Assembly: GCA_913030785.1 (NCBI GenBank)
Contig: CAJWER010000060.1
Span: 1 to 14,376 of the forward strand
Direction: 5' to 3'
Source of the DNA: an uncultured Chloroflexota bacterium
GTDB taxonomy: Bacteria > Chloroflexota > Dehalococcoidia > Lucifugimonadales > CAJWER01
DNA: 14,376 nt
Shown: in pieces, positions 6,547-13,434 of the stretch
Position numbering within the stretch: position 1 is the first letter of the stretch
Layout of the letters: each line of letters opens with the position of its first letter
Made by a program: the position numbers and the translations under genes
The notes under the pieces: model-generated
What the model saw: only the letters and a program-made list of their open reading frames with translations
Databases searched by the model: none
What the model was told of the DNA's origin: nothing

Positions 6547-7305
6547 ATGAAGCACAGTGGCATCACGATAAAGTCCGTTCGGGAGCTGGACTCGATGCGT
6601 GAGGCCGGTCGCATCGTTTCAGTCGCCAAAGTGAAGTTGTCTGAAGCGATTGAGCCTGGCGTGACGACTGCAGAGTTGGATAGCGTGTTTGAGGCGGAGA
6701 TACGCAGGCAGGGTGCAGTGCCGTCGTTTTTGGGGCTGTACGGTTTTCCGGCAACTATATGTACCTCGTTCAACGAGGAAATTGTGCACGGCATACCGTC
6801 GGATCGAGTTGTTCAATCCGGCGATATTTTGAGTCTCGACGTTGGGGCAGTTGTCGAGGGATTTCACTCCGACAGCGCTTTTAGCTTGGGAGTGGGCGAG
6901 ATTACAGAAGAGCAGCGCAAGTTGATAGATGCCACCAGGGAGTCGCTGAAGGCCGGAATCGGGCAGGCCAAGGCCGGGAACAGGGTCGGAGACATCTCCG
7001 CCGCTGTCCAGGCGTATGCGGAACCGCTTGGGTACGGTATCGTCCGGCAGTACGTTGGCCATGGTATCGGACGGGACCTGCATGAGGATCCTCAGGTTCC
7101 CAACTTTGGCATAGCCGGGCGTGGACCGCTCTTGCGGGAAGGCATGACTCTGGCAATCGAGCCGATGCTCAATCTGGGCACTTGGAAGACAGCGGTAATG
7201 GAGGACGGCTGGACTGTGGTGACCGCGGATGGTTCTTTGTCCGCTCACTTCGAGGACACCATAATGATCACCAGCAACGGGGCCGAGGTTCTGACCAGCC
7301 CGTGA
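6547..7305 (+). CDS. map: Methionine aminopeptidase, type I
   Basis: This enzyme removes the initiator methionine from new proteins after deformylation, in the cytoplasm at the ribosome. The product is 252 residues with the pita-bread fold and all expected residues: His81 in HGIPSD, Asp98 in SLDVG, Asp109 in HSDSA, His172 in GHGIGRDLHEDPQVPN, Glu205 in AIEPML and Glu236 in HFEDTI. It starts MKHSGITIKSVRELDSMREAGRI, matching the family. The 102-base gap after adk shows no recognisable gene or clear promoter. The infA gene starts 21 bases after its stop. Confidence 0.96.
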   Translation: MKHSGITIKSVRELDSMREAGRIVSVAKVKLSEAIEPGVTTAELDSVFEAEIRRQGAVPSFLGLYGFPATICTSFNEEIVHGIPSDRVVQSGDILSLDVGAVVEGFHSDSAFSLGVGEITEEQRKLIDATRESLKAGIGQAKAGNRVGDISAAVQAYAEPLGYGIVRQYVGHGIGRDLHEDPQVPNFGIAGRGPLLREGMTLAIEPMLNLGTWKTAVMEDGWTVVTADGSLSAHFEDTIMITSNGAEVLTSP

Positions 7306-7326
7306 TCTACGGCGCAAAAGCGTAAA

Positions 7327-7548
7327 ATGCCAAAAAAAGAAGCTATAGAAGTTGAAGGGGTTGTATCCGAATCCCTACGGGATGCCACCTTTAGGGTGGA
7401 GTTGGCAAACGGCCACGAGGTAATGGCCAAAATCTCCGGTAGGCTCAGGGTCCACTACATACGAATATTGCCGGGAGACAGGGTCTTGGTCGAGTTGTCG
7501 CCCTATGATTTGTCTCGCGGCAGAATAACCTATCGATTCCATAACTGA
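7327..7548 (+). CDS. infA: Translation initiation factor IF-1
   Basis: IF-1 binds the A site of the 30S subunit during initiation. The product has 73 residues and is a single OB fold. It shows the whole family pattern: AIEVEGVVSESLRDATFRVE, then LANGHEVMAKISGRLR and YIRILPGDRVLVELSPYDLSRGRITYRF. ATG 7327 follows map by 21 bases; a clear Shine-Dalgarno is not evident, so coupling with map is likely. It is followed by rpmJ as in most spc/alpha clusters. Confidence 0.97.
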   Translation: MPKKEAIEVEGVVSESLRDATFRVELANGHEVMAKISGRLRVHYIRILPGDRVLVELSPYDLSRGRITYRFHN

Positions 7549-7588
7549 TCGGGTCGCCGTTACGGGGCGTCAGAGTCGGGAGGCCGAG

Positions 7589-7702
7589 GTGAAAGTATCT
7601 TCATCCGTGAAGAAGAGGTGCGCCAAGTGCCGGATTGTCCGGCGCAAGGGGCGCGTGATGGTAATGTGTGAAAATCTCAGGCACAAACAGAGGCAAGGCT
7701 AG
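7589..7702 (+). CDS. rpmJ: 50S ribosomal protein L36 (bL36), zinc form
   Basis: bL36 is the smallest ribosomal protein and stabilises 23S rRNA near the L7/L12 stalk base. The product is only 37 residues, starting VKVSSSVKKRCAKC at GTG 7589 and ending RHKQRQG at TAG 7700-7702. Cys11, Cys14, Cys27 and His32 (C-x2-C-x12-C-x4-H) form the known zinc site. A GGGAGG lies just upstream of the GTG. It lies between infA and rpsM, its standard place, and is easily missed because of its size. Confidence 0.95.
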   Translation: MKVSSSVKKRCAKCRIVRRKGRVMVMCENLRHKQRQG

Positions 7703-7798
7703 GTCAGCCTCCGCACATCTTGAGAGCGTTGCTACCGAAAGGAAAAACGCTGGGATGATGGAGATAGACGCAGAACACTGCCTGAATGGGGGAACGGT

Positions 7799-8179
7799 AT
7801 GGCCATAGTTTCCGGCGTAAATATTCCAGACAACAAGCGCGTTGAGATCTCGCTGCAGCACGTCTACGGCATTGGGCCCTATCAGGCCAAGGATGTTGTG
7901 GACAAGGCCGGTGTGACGGGTAACCCCCGTGTGCGAGAGCTCACTGAGATGGATCTCACGCGCATCCGAGAGGTCGTCGATCGCGAGAAGCGAGTCGAAG
8001 GTGATCTCCGTCGTGAAATAAACATGAATATCAGAAGGCTCATCGACATCGGCAGCTACCGAGGATCACGACACCGTCGTGGCCTGCCCGTTAGAGGCCA
8101 GCGTACTAAAACCAACGCACGAACGAAGCGTGGACGCAGGGTGCCGGTCGCCGGTCGTCGTCACACGACCACGAAGTAG
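7799..8179 (+). CDS. rpsM: 30S ribosomal protein S13 (uS13)
   Basis: uS13 sits at the top of the 30S head, contacts P-site tRNA and forms intersubunit bridges with uL5. The product is 126 residues: MAIVSGVNIPDNKRVEISL, the helix-hairpin-helix region around HVYGIGPYQAKDVVDKAGV, and the C-terminal signature SYRGSRHRRGLPVRGQRTKTNARTK split across residues 88-112. A basic tail ends in RRHTTTK. ATG 7799 follows a GGGGGAACG. The 96-base gap after rpmJ holds only a weak six-base inverted repeat. No pseudoknot for S4 repression was recognised. Confidence 0.96.
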   Translation: MAIVSGVNIPDNKRVEISLQHVYGIGPYQAKDVVDKAGVTGNPRVRELTEMDLTRIREVVDREKRVEGDLRREINMNIRRLIDIGSYRGSRHRRGLPVRGQRTKTNARTKRGRRVPVAGRRHTTTK

Positions 8180-8254
8180 TTACATGCATGATGAGGTTCG
8201 CGGAGGGCCGCAGACCAAGCTGGACGAAGCGGATGGACGGATAGAGGAGAAAAG

Positions 8255-8641
8255 ATGCCTAGAGCGCCGAGAACGCGAAGACGGGTGCGGAAGAATGTTC
8301 CGGTGGGCCGCGCCTACATTCAGTCGACATTCAACAACACGGTGATAACGCTGACCGATCCGCAAGGCAACCCCATCGCATGGGGCAGCGCGGGTACGGT
8401 TGGATTCAAGGGATCCCGCAAGTCCACGGCTTTCGCGGCTCAGAAGGCGGCGGAGGCTGCCGCGCGTAAGGGTATGGATCAGGGCCTGCGTCAGGTCGAG
8501 GTGTTCGTTAGGGGTCCTGGTGCCGGCAGAGAAGCCGCCATTCGCACCCTCGCGACATCTGGGATAATGATTACCACGATTCGCGACGTGACACCGGTTC
8601 CTCACAATGGTTGTCGTCCACGCAATCGTCGGCGAGTGTAG
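8255..8641 (+). CDS. rpsK: 30S ribosomal protein S11 (uS11)
   Basis: uS11 lines the platform of the 30S subunit near the mRNA exit. The product is 128 residues: a basic start (MPRAPRTRRRVRKNVPVGRA), AYIQSTFNNTVITLTDPQGN, then FKGSRKSTAFAAQKAAEAA and the C-terminal signature around VTPVPHNGCRPRNRRRV. GAGGAG at 8244-8249 is five bases before ATG 8255. A second gene would normally be rpsD, but a membrane-protein gene begins 11 bases after the rpsK stop. Confidence 0.97.
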   Translation: MPRAPRTRRRVRKNVPVGRAYIQSTFNNTVITLTDPQGNPIAWGSAGTVGFKGSRKSTAFAAQKAAEAAARKGMDQGLRQVEVFVRGPGAGREAAIRTLATSGIMITTIRDVTPVPHNGCRPRNRRRV

Positions 8642-8652
8642 CAGGGCAGGAA

Positions 8653-9468
8653 GTGAAAGATAGGTCGCAGACGCTCCTGCCACGCGGGTTGGGCGGACTG
8701 CTCGACGAGACATTCGCCATTTACGGGCGACATCTGTGTAGATGGCTGATTATCTCTGCGGTGATCTATCTGCCTGTGGGCCTGGTCTCGATCGGCCTTG
8801 GACAGTTGGCTGGTGGGCCGGGGGTTGCGGTTTTTACGTATGTTTTGGAAGTGGCTGGTGCTGTGCTCGCTCTTAGCGCAGTCGCCTATGGGGTAGGACA
8901 GCACTATGTCACAGGAGTGGTCGAGATACGAGAATGCTATGCGAGAGCATGGAGGATGATTCGATCTCTGATACTTCTGACGCTTGCGCCGGTGGCCGCC
9001 TTGTTGGCGGTAGCGCTGCCTTTGAATTATGGGGGCGACGTTATCGGAACTATTGTGGCAATGCTGTTGGCGCCGATCGCGATAGGCGCGGCGGTGTACT
9101 GGTCGATGGCGGTGCCAGCGGTAGTAATTGAGGAACAAAGAGCACTGGGAGCGCTGAAACGCGGATTTATCCTGGTGCAAGGTAGTTGGTGGAGGGCTTT
9201 CGGCGTCGCGCTGGTACTGATGTTGGTCGTGCTGGGCATGGCTATCGTACTGACTCTCCCGGTGGGGATTACAGCGGCGCTCTCAGGAGGCAGCCTGGCA
9301 TCTCGGACCACAGCGGTCCTGATAGGAATAGGCGGCCTGGCGACCATGGTCGTGGTTCCGCCGGTGCTGATGATAGCCTGGACACTTTTGTATAACGATC
9401 TTCGGGTGAGGAAAGAAAAATACGATGTCGCTGCGATGTCCAGGGAACTGGGAATAGCCGCGACCTGA
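8653..9468 (+). CDS. Six-helix membrane protein inserted between rpsK and rpsD
   Basis: From GTG 8653 the product is 271 residues with about six hydrophobic segments (roughly 31-50, 57-82, 103-123, 131-158, 182-207, 219-246). The N terminus (LPRGLGGLLDETFAIYGRH), the middle VVIEEQRALGALKRGFILV followed by Trp-Trp-Arg, and the final LLYNDLRVRKEKYD resemble proteins annotated as glycerophosphodiester phosphodiesterase membrane-domain or YciC-like. That family has no proven activity here, and no catalytic phosphodiesterase domain is present. An upstream in-frame start at 8611 would overlap rpsK, so GTG 8653, with AGGGCAGGA before it, is preferred. The gene interrupts the usual rpsK-rpsD pair and is probably co-transcribed with both. 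Role unknown. Confidence 0.85.
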   Translation: MKDRSQTLLPRGLGGLLDETFAIYGRHLCRWLIISAVIYLPVGLVSIGLGQLAGGPGVAVFTYVLEVAGAVLALSAVAYGVGQHYVTGVVEIRECYARAWRMIRSLILLTLAPVAALLAVALPLNYGGDVIGTIVAMLLAPIAIGAAVYWSMAVPAVVIEEQRALGALKRGFILVQGSWWRAFGVALVLMLVVLGMAIVLTLPVGITAALSGGSLASRTTAVLIGIGGLATMVVVPPVLMIAWTLLYNDLRVRKEKYDVAAMSRELGIAAT

Positions 9469-9544
9469 CCCATCTGCGGTTCTTGTGGCAAACAATCGCC
9501 GCGGGACTATGGAGACCTCTGAAAGGGGCGAGACAACAGGAAGA

Positions 9545-10174
9545 ATGGCACGATATACGGACCCGGTTTGCAGACAATGCCGACGCATAGGCGAGAAGCT
9601 ATTTCTCAAGGGTGATCGTTGCTACACCCCGAGGTGCGCCGTCGAACGGCGAAAACGACCTCCTGGGGATCAGGTGCCGCGCAGGCGGCGCTCATCTGAC
9701 TGGGCAATCCAGCTCAGAGAGAAGCAGAAGGCCCGCTTCACCTACGGAGTGCTCGAACGTCAGTTCCGCGGATACTTCGACGCCGCGAGAGATCGGCAGG
9801 GAGCGACCGGCGACCTGCTGTTGCAGATGCTCGAAACGCGTCTGGACAACGTGGTATTCAGGTTGTCTTTCGTGGACTCGCGTCGCCAGGCACGCCAGCT
9901 AGTTAACCATGGCCACTTCAAGGTCAATGGTAGGAGGCTTGACATCCCCTCTTACCAGGTCAAGCCCGGCGACAGTATTAGCTGGATGGGCACCGATGAC
10001 GCCGTGCCCGAGTTTATAGAGACACTAACGGATGGACTGCCCAAGCGCCCGGTGCCTCAGTGGCTGCGCCTGGATCCAGAGAATCTGGCTGGGCAGGTGG
10101 TCACGGAGCCGAACCTGTCCGAGATAGACACAGGAATCGAATCTCGTCTAATCGTCGAGTTCTATTCCAGATAG
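9545..10174 (+). CDS. rpsD: 30S ribosomal protein S4 (uS4), zinc form
   Basis: uS4 nucleates assembly of the 30S 5' domain and lines the mRNA entry tunnel; in many bacteria it autoregulates the alpha operon. From ATG 9545 the product is 209 residues, the normal length, beginning MARYTDPVCRQCRRIGEKLF. Cys9, Cys12, Cys26 and Cys31 form the zinc site of the C-plus form. The S4 RNA-binding domain covers ETRLDNVVFRLSFVDSRRQA and VNHGHFKVNGRRLDIPSYQ. An in-frame GTG at 9485 and ATG at 9509 would add unconserved residues. AGGAA at 9538-9542 is close to the ATG, so the ribosome-binding site is not ideal. Confidence 0.95.
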   Translation: MARYTDPVCRQCRRIGEKLFLKGDRCYTPRCAVERRKRPPGDQVPRRRRSSDWAIQLREKQKARFTYGVLERQFRGYFDAARDRQGATGDLLLQMLETRLDNVVFRLSFVDSRRQARQLVNHGHFKVNGRRLDIPSYQVKPGDSISWMGTDDAVPEFIETLTDGLPKRPVPQWLRLDPENLAGQVVTEPNLSEIDTGIESRLIVEFYSR

Positions 10175-10232
10175 CTCTTCGTCTTGTCTTGGCGACGGTG
10201 CCGTGGACTAGACAATAGGAGATGCCGATCAC

Positions 10233-11306
10233 ATGTTGAGTTTTCAGACGTTTGCAGCAGAAGAAACGCCAGAAGAAGAGCCGGAACAGATTCCCGATCC
10301 GGCGATTGAGGTCGTCGAGACCGATGGCCGCTACGGCAAGTTTGTCGCAGAGCCTCTACCGAAGGGCTACGGGCTGACCCTGGGCAACCCGCTCAGGCGC
10401 GTCCTGTATAGTTCGCTGCCGGGTATAGCGGTGACCTGGGTAAAAATCGAAGGTGTTCTCCACGAGTACGGGACCATTCCTCACGTTAAAGAGGAGGTCG
10501 CGGAGCTGCTGCTCAACGTCAAGGGCATCAGGCTGCGTTCCGAAGTGGACAGGCCAGGCAAACTTCGTCTCGAAGTAGCTGGCCAAGGCGAAGTGAGCGC
10601 CGGCGATATCATGGCCTCCTCTGACTTCGAGGTTGTGAATCCGGAGCTTCACCTGGCGACACTCGACTCTGATGAGTCCAAACTTTCGATTGAACTCAAT
10701 GTCGAGAGGGGCATCAGCTATGCCGAAGCCGCAAGGGGCGAAGGCCTGCCCATTGGCGTGTTGCCGGTCGATGCCATATACACGCCTGTTCGCAAGGTCA
10801 ACTACACCACCGAGAGCATTCGTGTGGGCCAGCGGACCGATTTCGAGCGACTCACCATCGAAATATGGACAGACGGGTCCATACCCCCAATAGATGCCCT
10901 GCAGCAGGCAGGCAATATCCTGGTGAGCCAGTTCTTCCTTTTCGGCAATGCCCAAAAAATTGCCGAGGCTACCGAAGAAGGATCGACAATAATCAACATC
11001 TCGCCGGAGAACTACAACACTGCGGTTGAGAAACTTGATCTTTCATCCAGAACCCTTAACTGCTTGAAGCGGGCCAGTCTCGACAAGGTGGGAGAGATAC
11101 TGGAGATGAGTAGGGCGGAGCTACTCCAAATACGAAACTTTGGAGAGAAGTCATTGAACGAGCTCTACGACAAGCTGCGGGAAATGGACCTGTTGCCCGC
11201 CGAACTTGATCCTGAGATCCAGGATAAGGCTGCGGCGGATGACGAAGAGAAGGTCGGCGTCGGGGCTGATGCCTCCACCGACGGCGGAGAAGGAGCCGAG
11301 CTGTGA
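10233..11306 (+). CDS. rpoA: DNA-directed RNA polymerase subunit alpha
   Basis: RpoA dimerises to seed RNA polymerase assembly, and its C-terminal domain contacts UP elements and activators. The product is 357 residues, slightly longer than the usual 315-330. The N-terminal domain begins near residue 25 with DGRYGKFVAEPLPKGYGLTL, GNPLRRVLYSSLPG, GVLHEYGTIPHVKEEVAELL and FERLTIEIWTDGSIPP. The C-terminal domain (about 262-322) keeps Arg273 and Asn276 in SSRTLNCLKR and Lys306 in NFGEKSL, equivalent to E. coli DNA-contact residues. Extra acidic stretches lie at both ends (EETPEEEPEQ near residues 10-19, and the last 35 residues). AGGAG precedes ATG 10233. The stop overlaps rplQ as GTGA. Confidence 0.97.
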   Translation: MLSFQTFAAEETPEEEPEQIPDPAIEVVETDGRYGKFVAEPLPKGYGLTLGNPLRRVLYSSLPGIAVTWVKIEGVLHEYGTIPHVKEEVAELLLNVKGIRLRSEVDRPGKLRLEVAGQGEVSAGDIMASSDFEVVNPELHLATLDSDESKLSIELNVERGISYAEAARGEGLPIGVLPVDAIYTPVRKVNYTTESIRVGQRTDFERLTIEIWTDGSIPPIDALQQAGNILVSQFFLFGNAQKIAEATEEGSTIINISPENYNTAVEKLDLSSRTLNCLKRASLDKVGEILEMSRAELLQIRNFGEKSLNELYDKLREMDLLPAELDPEIQDKAAADDEEKVGVGADASTDGGEGAEL

Positions 11307-11656
11307 GGCATCGAATAGCTGGACGAAAGCTTTCACGACCCACCGCGCATCGTATGTCTATGCTTCGCACCGCGGTAACAGACCTGCTCAGGCACGAGAC
11401 GCTGCAGACCACAGATGCCAAGGCCAGAGAGATCCGCCGGATGGCAGAGAAGGTCATCACGCGTGGCAAGACAAACACGCTGCACAGCAGACGCCTTGCT
11501 GCTGCGGTACTGCGAGACAAAAAAGTTCTCTCCAAACTCTTCGACGAGCTCGGAACGAGGTACGAGGATCGCCCGGGAGGTTATACCCGGATAGTGAAAT
11601 TGGGCAACCGCAAAGGTGATGCCGCTCCGATGGCCATCATCGAGCTGATGCCTTAG
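11303..11656 (+). CDS. rplQ: 50S ribosomal protein L17 (bL17)
   Basis: bL17 lies near the exit tunnel on the solvent face of the 50S subunit. The product is 117 residues: MRHRIAGRKLSRPTAHRMSM, LRTAVTDLLRHETLQTTDAKA, AEKVITRGK and the C-terminal GGYTRIVKLGNRKGDAAPMA. GTG 11303 overlaps the rpoA stop as GTGA, and AAGGAG lies upstream near 11290. In the standard order it follows rpoA directly. The product looks complete and conventional. Confidence 0.97.
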   Translation: MRHRIAGRKLSRPTAHRMSMLRTAVTDLLRHETLQTTDAKAREIRRMAEKVITRGKTNTLHSRRLAAAVLRDKKVLSKLFDELGTRYEDRPGGYTRIVKLGNRKGDAAPMAIIELMP

Positions 11657-11676
11657 TAGGCAGTGCGAGAAGCCTA

Positions 11677-12438
11677 ATGAGGCTGGCGTTGATCGTCGAG
11701 TACGATGGAACCGTGTATGGCGGCTACCAGTACCAGAACAATGCGCCGAGTATTCAGGAGGAGTTGGAAAAAGCGATAACGAGGCTGACCCGCGAGAATA
11801 CGCGCGTCAGCGGGGCCGGACGGACCGATGCGGGCGTCCATGCCCTGGGCCAGGTAGTGGTCTTCGACACCAAGGTGGAATACCCGCCCGAGACCTTCGT
11901 CAAGGCGCTGAATCACTACCTGCCCGACGACATAGCGGTTAGAGAGGCCTATAGGGTCGACCCTGGATTCGATCCGCGACGAATGGCACGGAGCCGACTA
12001 TACATATACAGGATGTACACCGGTGCGACGAGATCGCCTCTGATCCGTCGGACCACCTACCGAGTCGGTGCAGGGCTGAAGTTGAAGCGAATGAGGAGAG
12101 CAGCGCGGCACCTGGTTGGGGTCCATGACTTTGCGGAGTTTGCAGGACCGTTGGAATGGCCCGATGCCAGTACCGTCCGCGAGATATTCGAGGCGAGAAT
12201 TAGGTCCAAGGGAGACGAAATTACAATGGAGATCGAGGGTAACGCGTTCCTCCCTCACCAGGTGCGCCGGATGGCCGGAGCGCTGGTTGATGTGGGATTC
12301 GGGCGCCTGAGCCCCTCCGAGGTTTTGGCGATGGTGGACCGGCGCCCCGGCGCGGCGGTTGCTCGGTCGCTGCCTCCCCACGGACTTTGTCTGTCGAGAG
12401 TCAATTATGCGAATTTTCCGCCGAAAGTTGGTGCCTAG
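11677..12438 (+). CDS. truA: tRNA pseudouridine synthase A
   Basis: TruA converts uridines 38-40 in the anticodon stem-loop of many tRNAs to pseudouridine. The product is 253 residues, typical length. It starts RLALIVEYDGTVYGGYQYQ. The catalytic Asp51 lies in GAGRTDAGVHALGQV. ALNHYLPDDIAVREAY and the C-terminal block GNAFLPHQVRRMAGALVDVG are also characteristic. ATG 11677 follows rplQ by 20 bases. The stop TAG abuts the rplM ATG with no spacer, implying coupled translation. The rplQ-truA-rplM-rpsI order is common in Gram-positive bacteria and Chloroflexota. Confidence 0.96.
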   Translation: MRLALIVEYDGTVYGGYQYQNNAPSIQEELEKAITRLTRENTRVSGAGRTDAGVHALGQVVVFDTKVEYPPETFVKALNHYLPDDIAVREAYRVDPGFDPRRMARSRLYIYRMYTGATRSPLIRRTTYRVGAGLKLKRMRRAARHLVGVHDFAEFAGPLEWPDASTVREIFEARIRSKGDEITMEIEGNAFLPHQVRRMAGALVDVGFGRLSPSEVLAMVDRRPGAAVARSLPPHGLCLSRVNYANFPPKVGA

Positions 12439-12894
12439 ATGCAATCGTACGTAAAACATCATGTAACGAAGAAGTCCGATCTGGAGCCAGGTTGGCACGT
12501 CATGGACGCCGCAGACAAGACCCTGGGTCGATTCGCCACAGAAATCGCGGTGCTTCTCATGGGCAAGCACAAGCCCCAGTACGTCGCGAATCTGAATACC
12601 GGCGATTTCGTGGTTATCGTGAATGCCGAGAAGATCTCGGTGACCGGCAAGAAACTAGAGCAGAAGATATACTATCGCTATAGTGGATACCATGGGGGCC
12701 TGAACGAACAGAAGCTCTCGACCGTTCTTGAAAAGACTCCCGAACGCGTTATCAAGCAGGCGGTCAAAGGGATGCTCCCCAAGAATACGATGGGCAAGCA
12801 CATGCTTTCCCGTTTGAAGATATACGCAGGGGAATCACACCCCCACGAGGCCCAGGTCAATGCCGGGCAGATTCAGCAGTCGGAGGAGGCCTAG
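12439..12894 (+). CDS. rplM: 50S ribosomal protein L13 (uL13)
   Basis: uL13 is an early-assembling 50S protein that binds the 5' end region of 23S rRNA. The product is 151 residues: GWHVMDAADKTLGRFATEIA, VLLMGKHKPQYVANLNTGDF, VVIVNAEKISVTGKK, then YYRYSGYHGGL and AVKGMLPKNTMGKHMLSRLK and KIYAGESHPHEAQ. ATG 12439 directly abuts the truA stop. Its stop TAG in turn abuts the rpsI TTG start, with a strong GGAGGAGG inside its last codons. It is complete, and is the last intact gene of the ribosomal cluster in the window. Confidence 0.97.
   Translation: MQSYVKHHVTKKSDLEPGWHVMDAADKTLGRFATEIAVLLMGKHKPQYVANLNTGDFVVIVNAEKISVTGKKLEQKIYYRYSGYHGGLNEQKLSTVLEKTPERVIKQAVKGMLPKNTMGKHMLSRLKIYAGESHPHEAQVNAGQIQQSEEA
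12882..12889 (+). promoter_or_regulatory. Shine-Dalgarno site for rpsI
   Basis: GGAGGAGG inside the end of rplM lies five bases before TTG 12895. It fixes the TTG as the rpsI start and shows that the 5' end of rpsI is native to the operon. Confidence 0.8.
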
Positions 12895-13269
12895 TTGGAG
12901 CAGCAACAGCACTACTATTATGGCACTGGTCGGCGCAAGACGTCGGTCGCCAGGGTCAGAATTTACACTGAACAGGGTCCGATTATCGTCAATACGGCCA
13001 GGGCACGGTTGATCGATTCGGACGCGCTAGTTGCCGCGTTGGAAAAGGGTCAAGTGCGCAGTGCCGGGCTCGATCTGGTTGAGGGCGAGGAATTGCCGGC
13101 GGGCCACCCGCTGATGCAGATGGACAATGTGGTGATAACCCCGCATGTCGCGTGGTATTCGGAAGCGTCGATTGTCGAGTTGCGGCGCAAGGCGGCGGCC
13201 GAGGTGGTGCGGGTGTTGCAGGGGGAACGGCCGGTGAACCTGCTCAACCCGGAGGTCGTGCCAAGATAG
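12895..13269 (+). CDS. rpsI: Chimeric reading frame: N terminus of ribosomal protein S9 joined to C terminus of a D-2-hydroxyacid dehydrogenase
   Basis: This 124-residue frame starts as uS9 (TTG start, strong Shine-Dalgarno, YYYGTGRRKTSVARVRI, residues 1-33). uS9 normally has about 130 residues, and its basic C-terminal tail reaches P-site tRNA. After IIVN (residues 30-33) the uS9 sequence stops; the expected GR-P-L continuation is absent. The rest is typical dehydrogenase: TARARLIDSDAL, AGLDLVEGEELPAGHPL and DNVVITPHVAWYSE. The fused product cannot work as uS9 or as a dehydrogenase. Both families share a motif like IIVN at this point, so a misjoin or recombination at a tiny homology is the likely cause. 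An intact rpsI should exist elsewhere in the genome. An assembly error is favoured over a natural fusion. Confidence 0.9.
   Translation: MEQQQHYYYGTGRRKTSVARVRIYTEQGPIIVNTARARLIDSDALVAALEKGQVRSAGLDLVEGEELPAGHPLMQMDNVVITPHVAWYSEASIVELRRKAAAEVVRVLQGERPVNLLNPEVVPR
12982..12996 (+). other. Breakpoint 1: rpsI to dehydrogenase
   Basis: The change from uS9 to dehydrogenase similarity happens within or right after the codons for IIVN (12982-12993). The reading frame is kept, which is expected when two unrelated genes share a short coding motif in the same phase. No repeat, insertion-sequence end or att-like site is visible around it. Confidence 0.8.
12994..13269 (+). pseudogene. C-terminal fragment of a D-isomer-specific 2-hydroxyacid dehydrogenase (phosphoglycerate-dehydrogenase-like)
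   Basis: About 91 residues match the end of this NAD-dependent family. The segment keeps the loop with the substrate Arg (NTARA, its Asn shared with the uS9 side), the LDLVEGEELP segment with the acidic partner, and the catalytic His in TPHVAW. The end ERPVNLLNPEV is the usual C terminus. The N-terminal substrate domain and the nucleotide-binding G-x-G-x2-G region are missing, about 220 residues. As it stands it is not functional. It converges on the enolase-superfamily gene across a terminator, and such dehydrogenases often sit with sugar-acid dehydratases, so these two pieces probably come from one genome (inference). Confidence 0.88.
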
Positions 13270-13342
13270 GCCGTTGGTCTGTAGGCTCAACCTGGAGGTC
13301 GATGCACAAGTATTGATCTGTGGTGACGAGGCGTTGGTTTGC

Positions 13343-13385
13343 AATAATAGCCCCCAATCGTATACAGCGATCGGGGGCTATTATT
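13343..13385. terminator. Bidirectional intrinsic terminator between convergent genes
   Basis: AATAATAGCCCCC (13343-13355) and GGGGGCTATTATT (13373-13385) are perfectly complementary over 13 bases. Inside, after one mismatch, ATCG and CGAT add four more pairs, leaving a seven-base loop. The A/T-rich outer arms provide T-rich 3' ends on both strands, so it should end transcripts of the dehydrogenase fragment (+) and the enolase-type gene (-). The remaining bases of the 165-base gap (13270-13434) show nothing else I recognise. Confidence 0.85.
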
Positions 13386-13434
13386 TATTCGCCGTGTCGC
13401 TTGCGCCAATAATTACCTGTGGTGTCGGACCGAT

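Noticed and set aside
7725..7751. Inverted repeat AGCGTT/AACGCT upstream of rpsM as a terminator or S4 repressor site
   Set aside because: Six-base stem with a 15-base loop and no T-run; no pseudoknot could be built by eye.
8602..9491. Long open frames on the minus strand opposite the membrane-protein gene
   Set aside because: Low-complexity composition, no recognisable domain and no start context; they mirror the plus-strand gene.
9485..9544. Longer rpsD starting at GTG 9485 or ATG 9509
   Set aside because: The added residues are not conserved; MARYTDPVCRQCRR at ATG 9545 is the family N terminus and gives the usual length.
10184..10215. TTGTCT/AGACAA inverted repeat before rpoA
   Set aside because: Short arms with an imperfect interior and a two-base apical loop; it could occur by chance.
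12895..13269. A genuine new S9-dehydrogenase fusion protein
   Set aside because: Neither half is a complete domain: S9 lacks its core and tail and the dehydrogenase lacks its NAD-binding domain, so a functional fusion is implausible.
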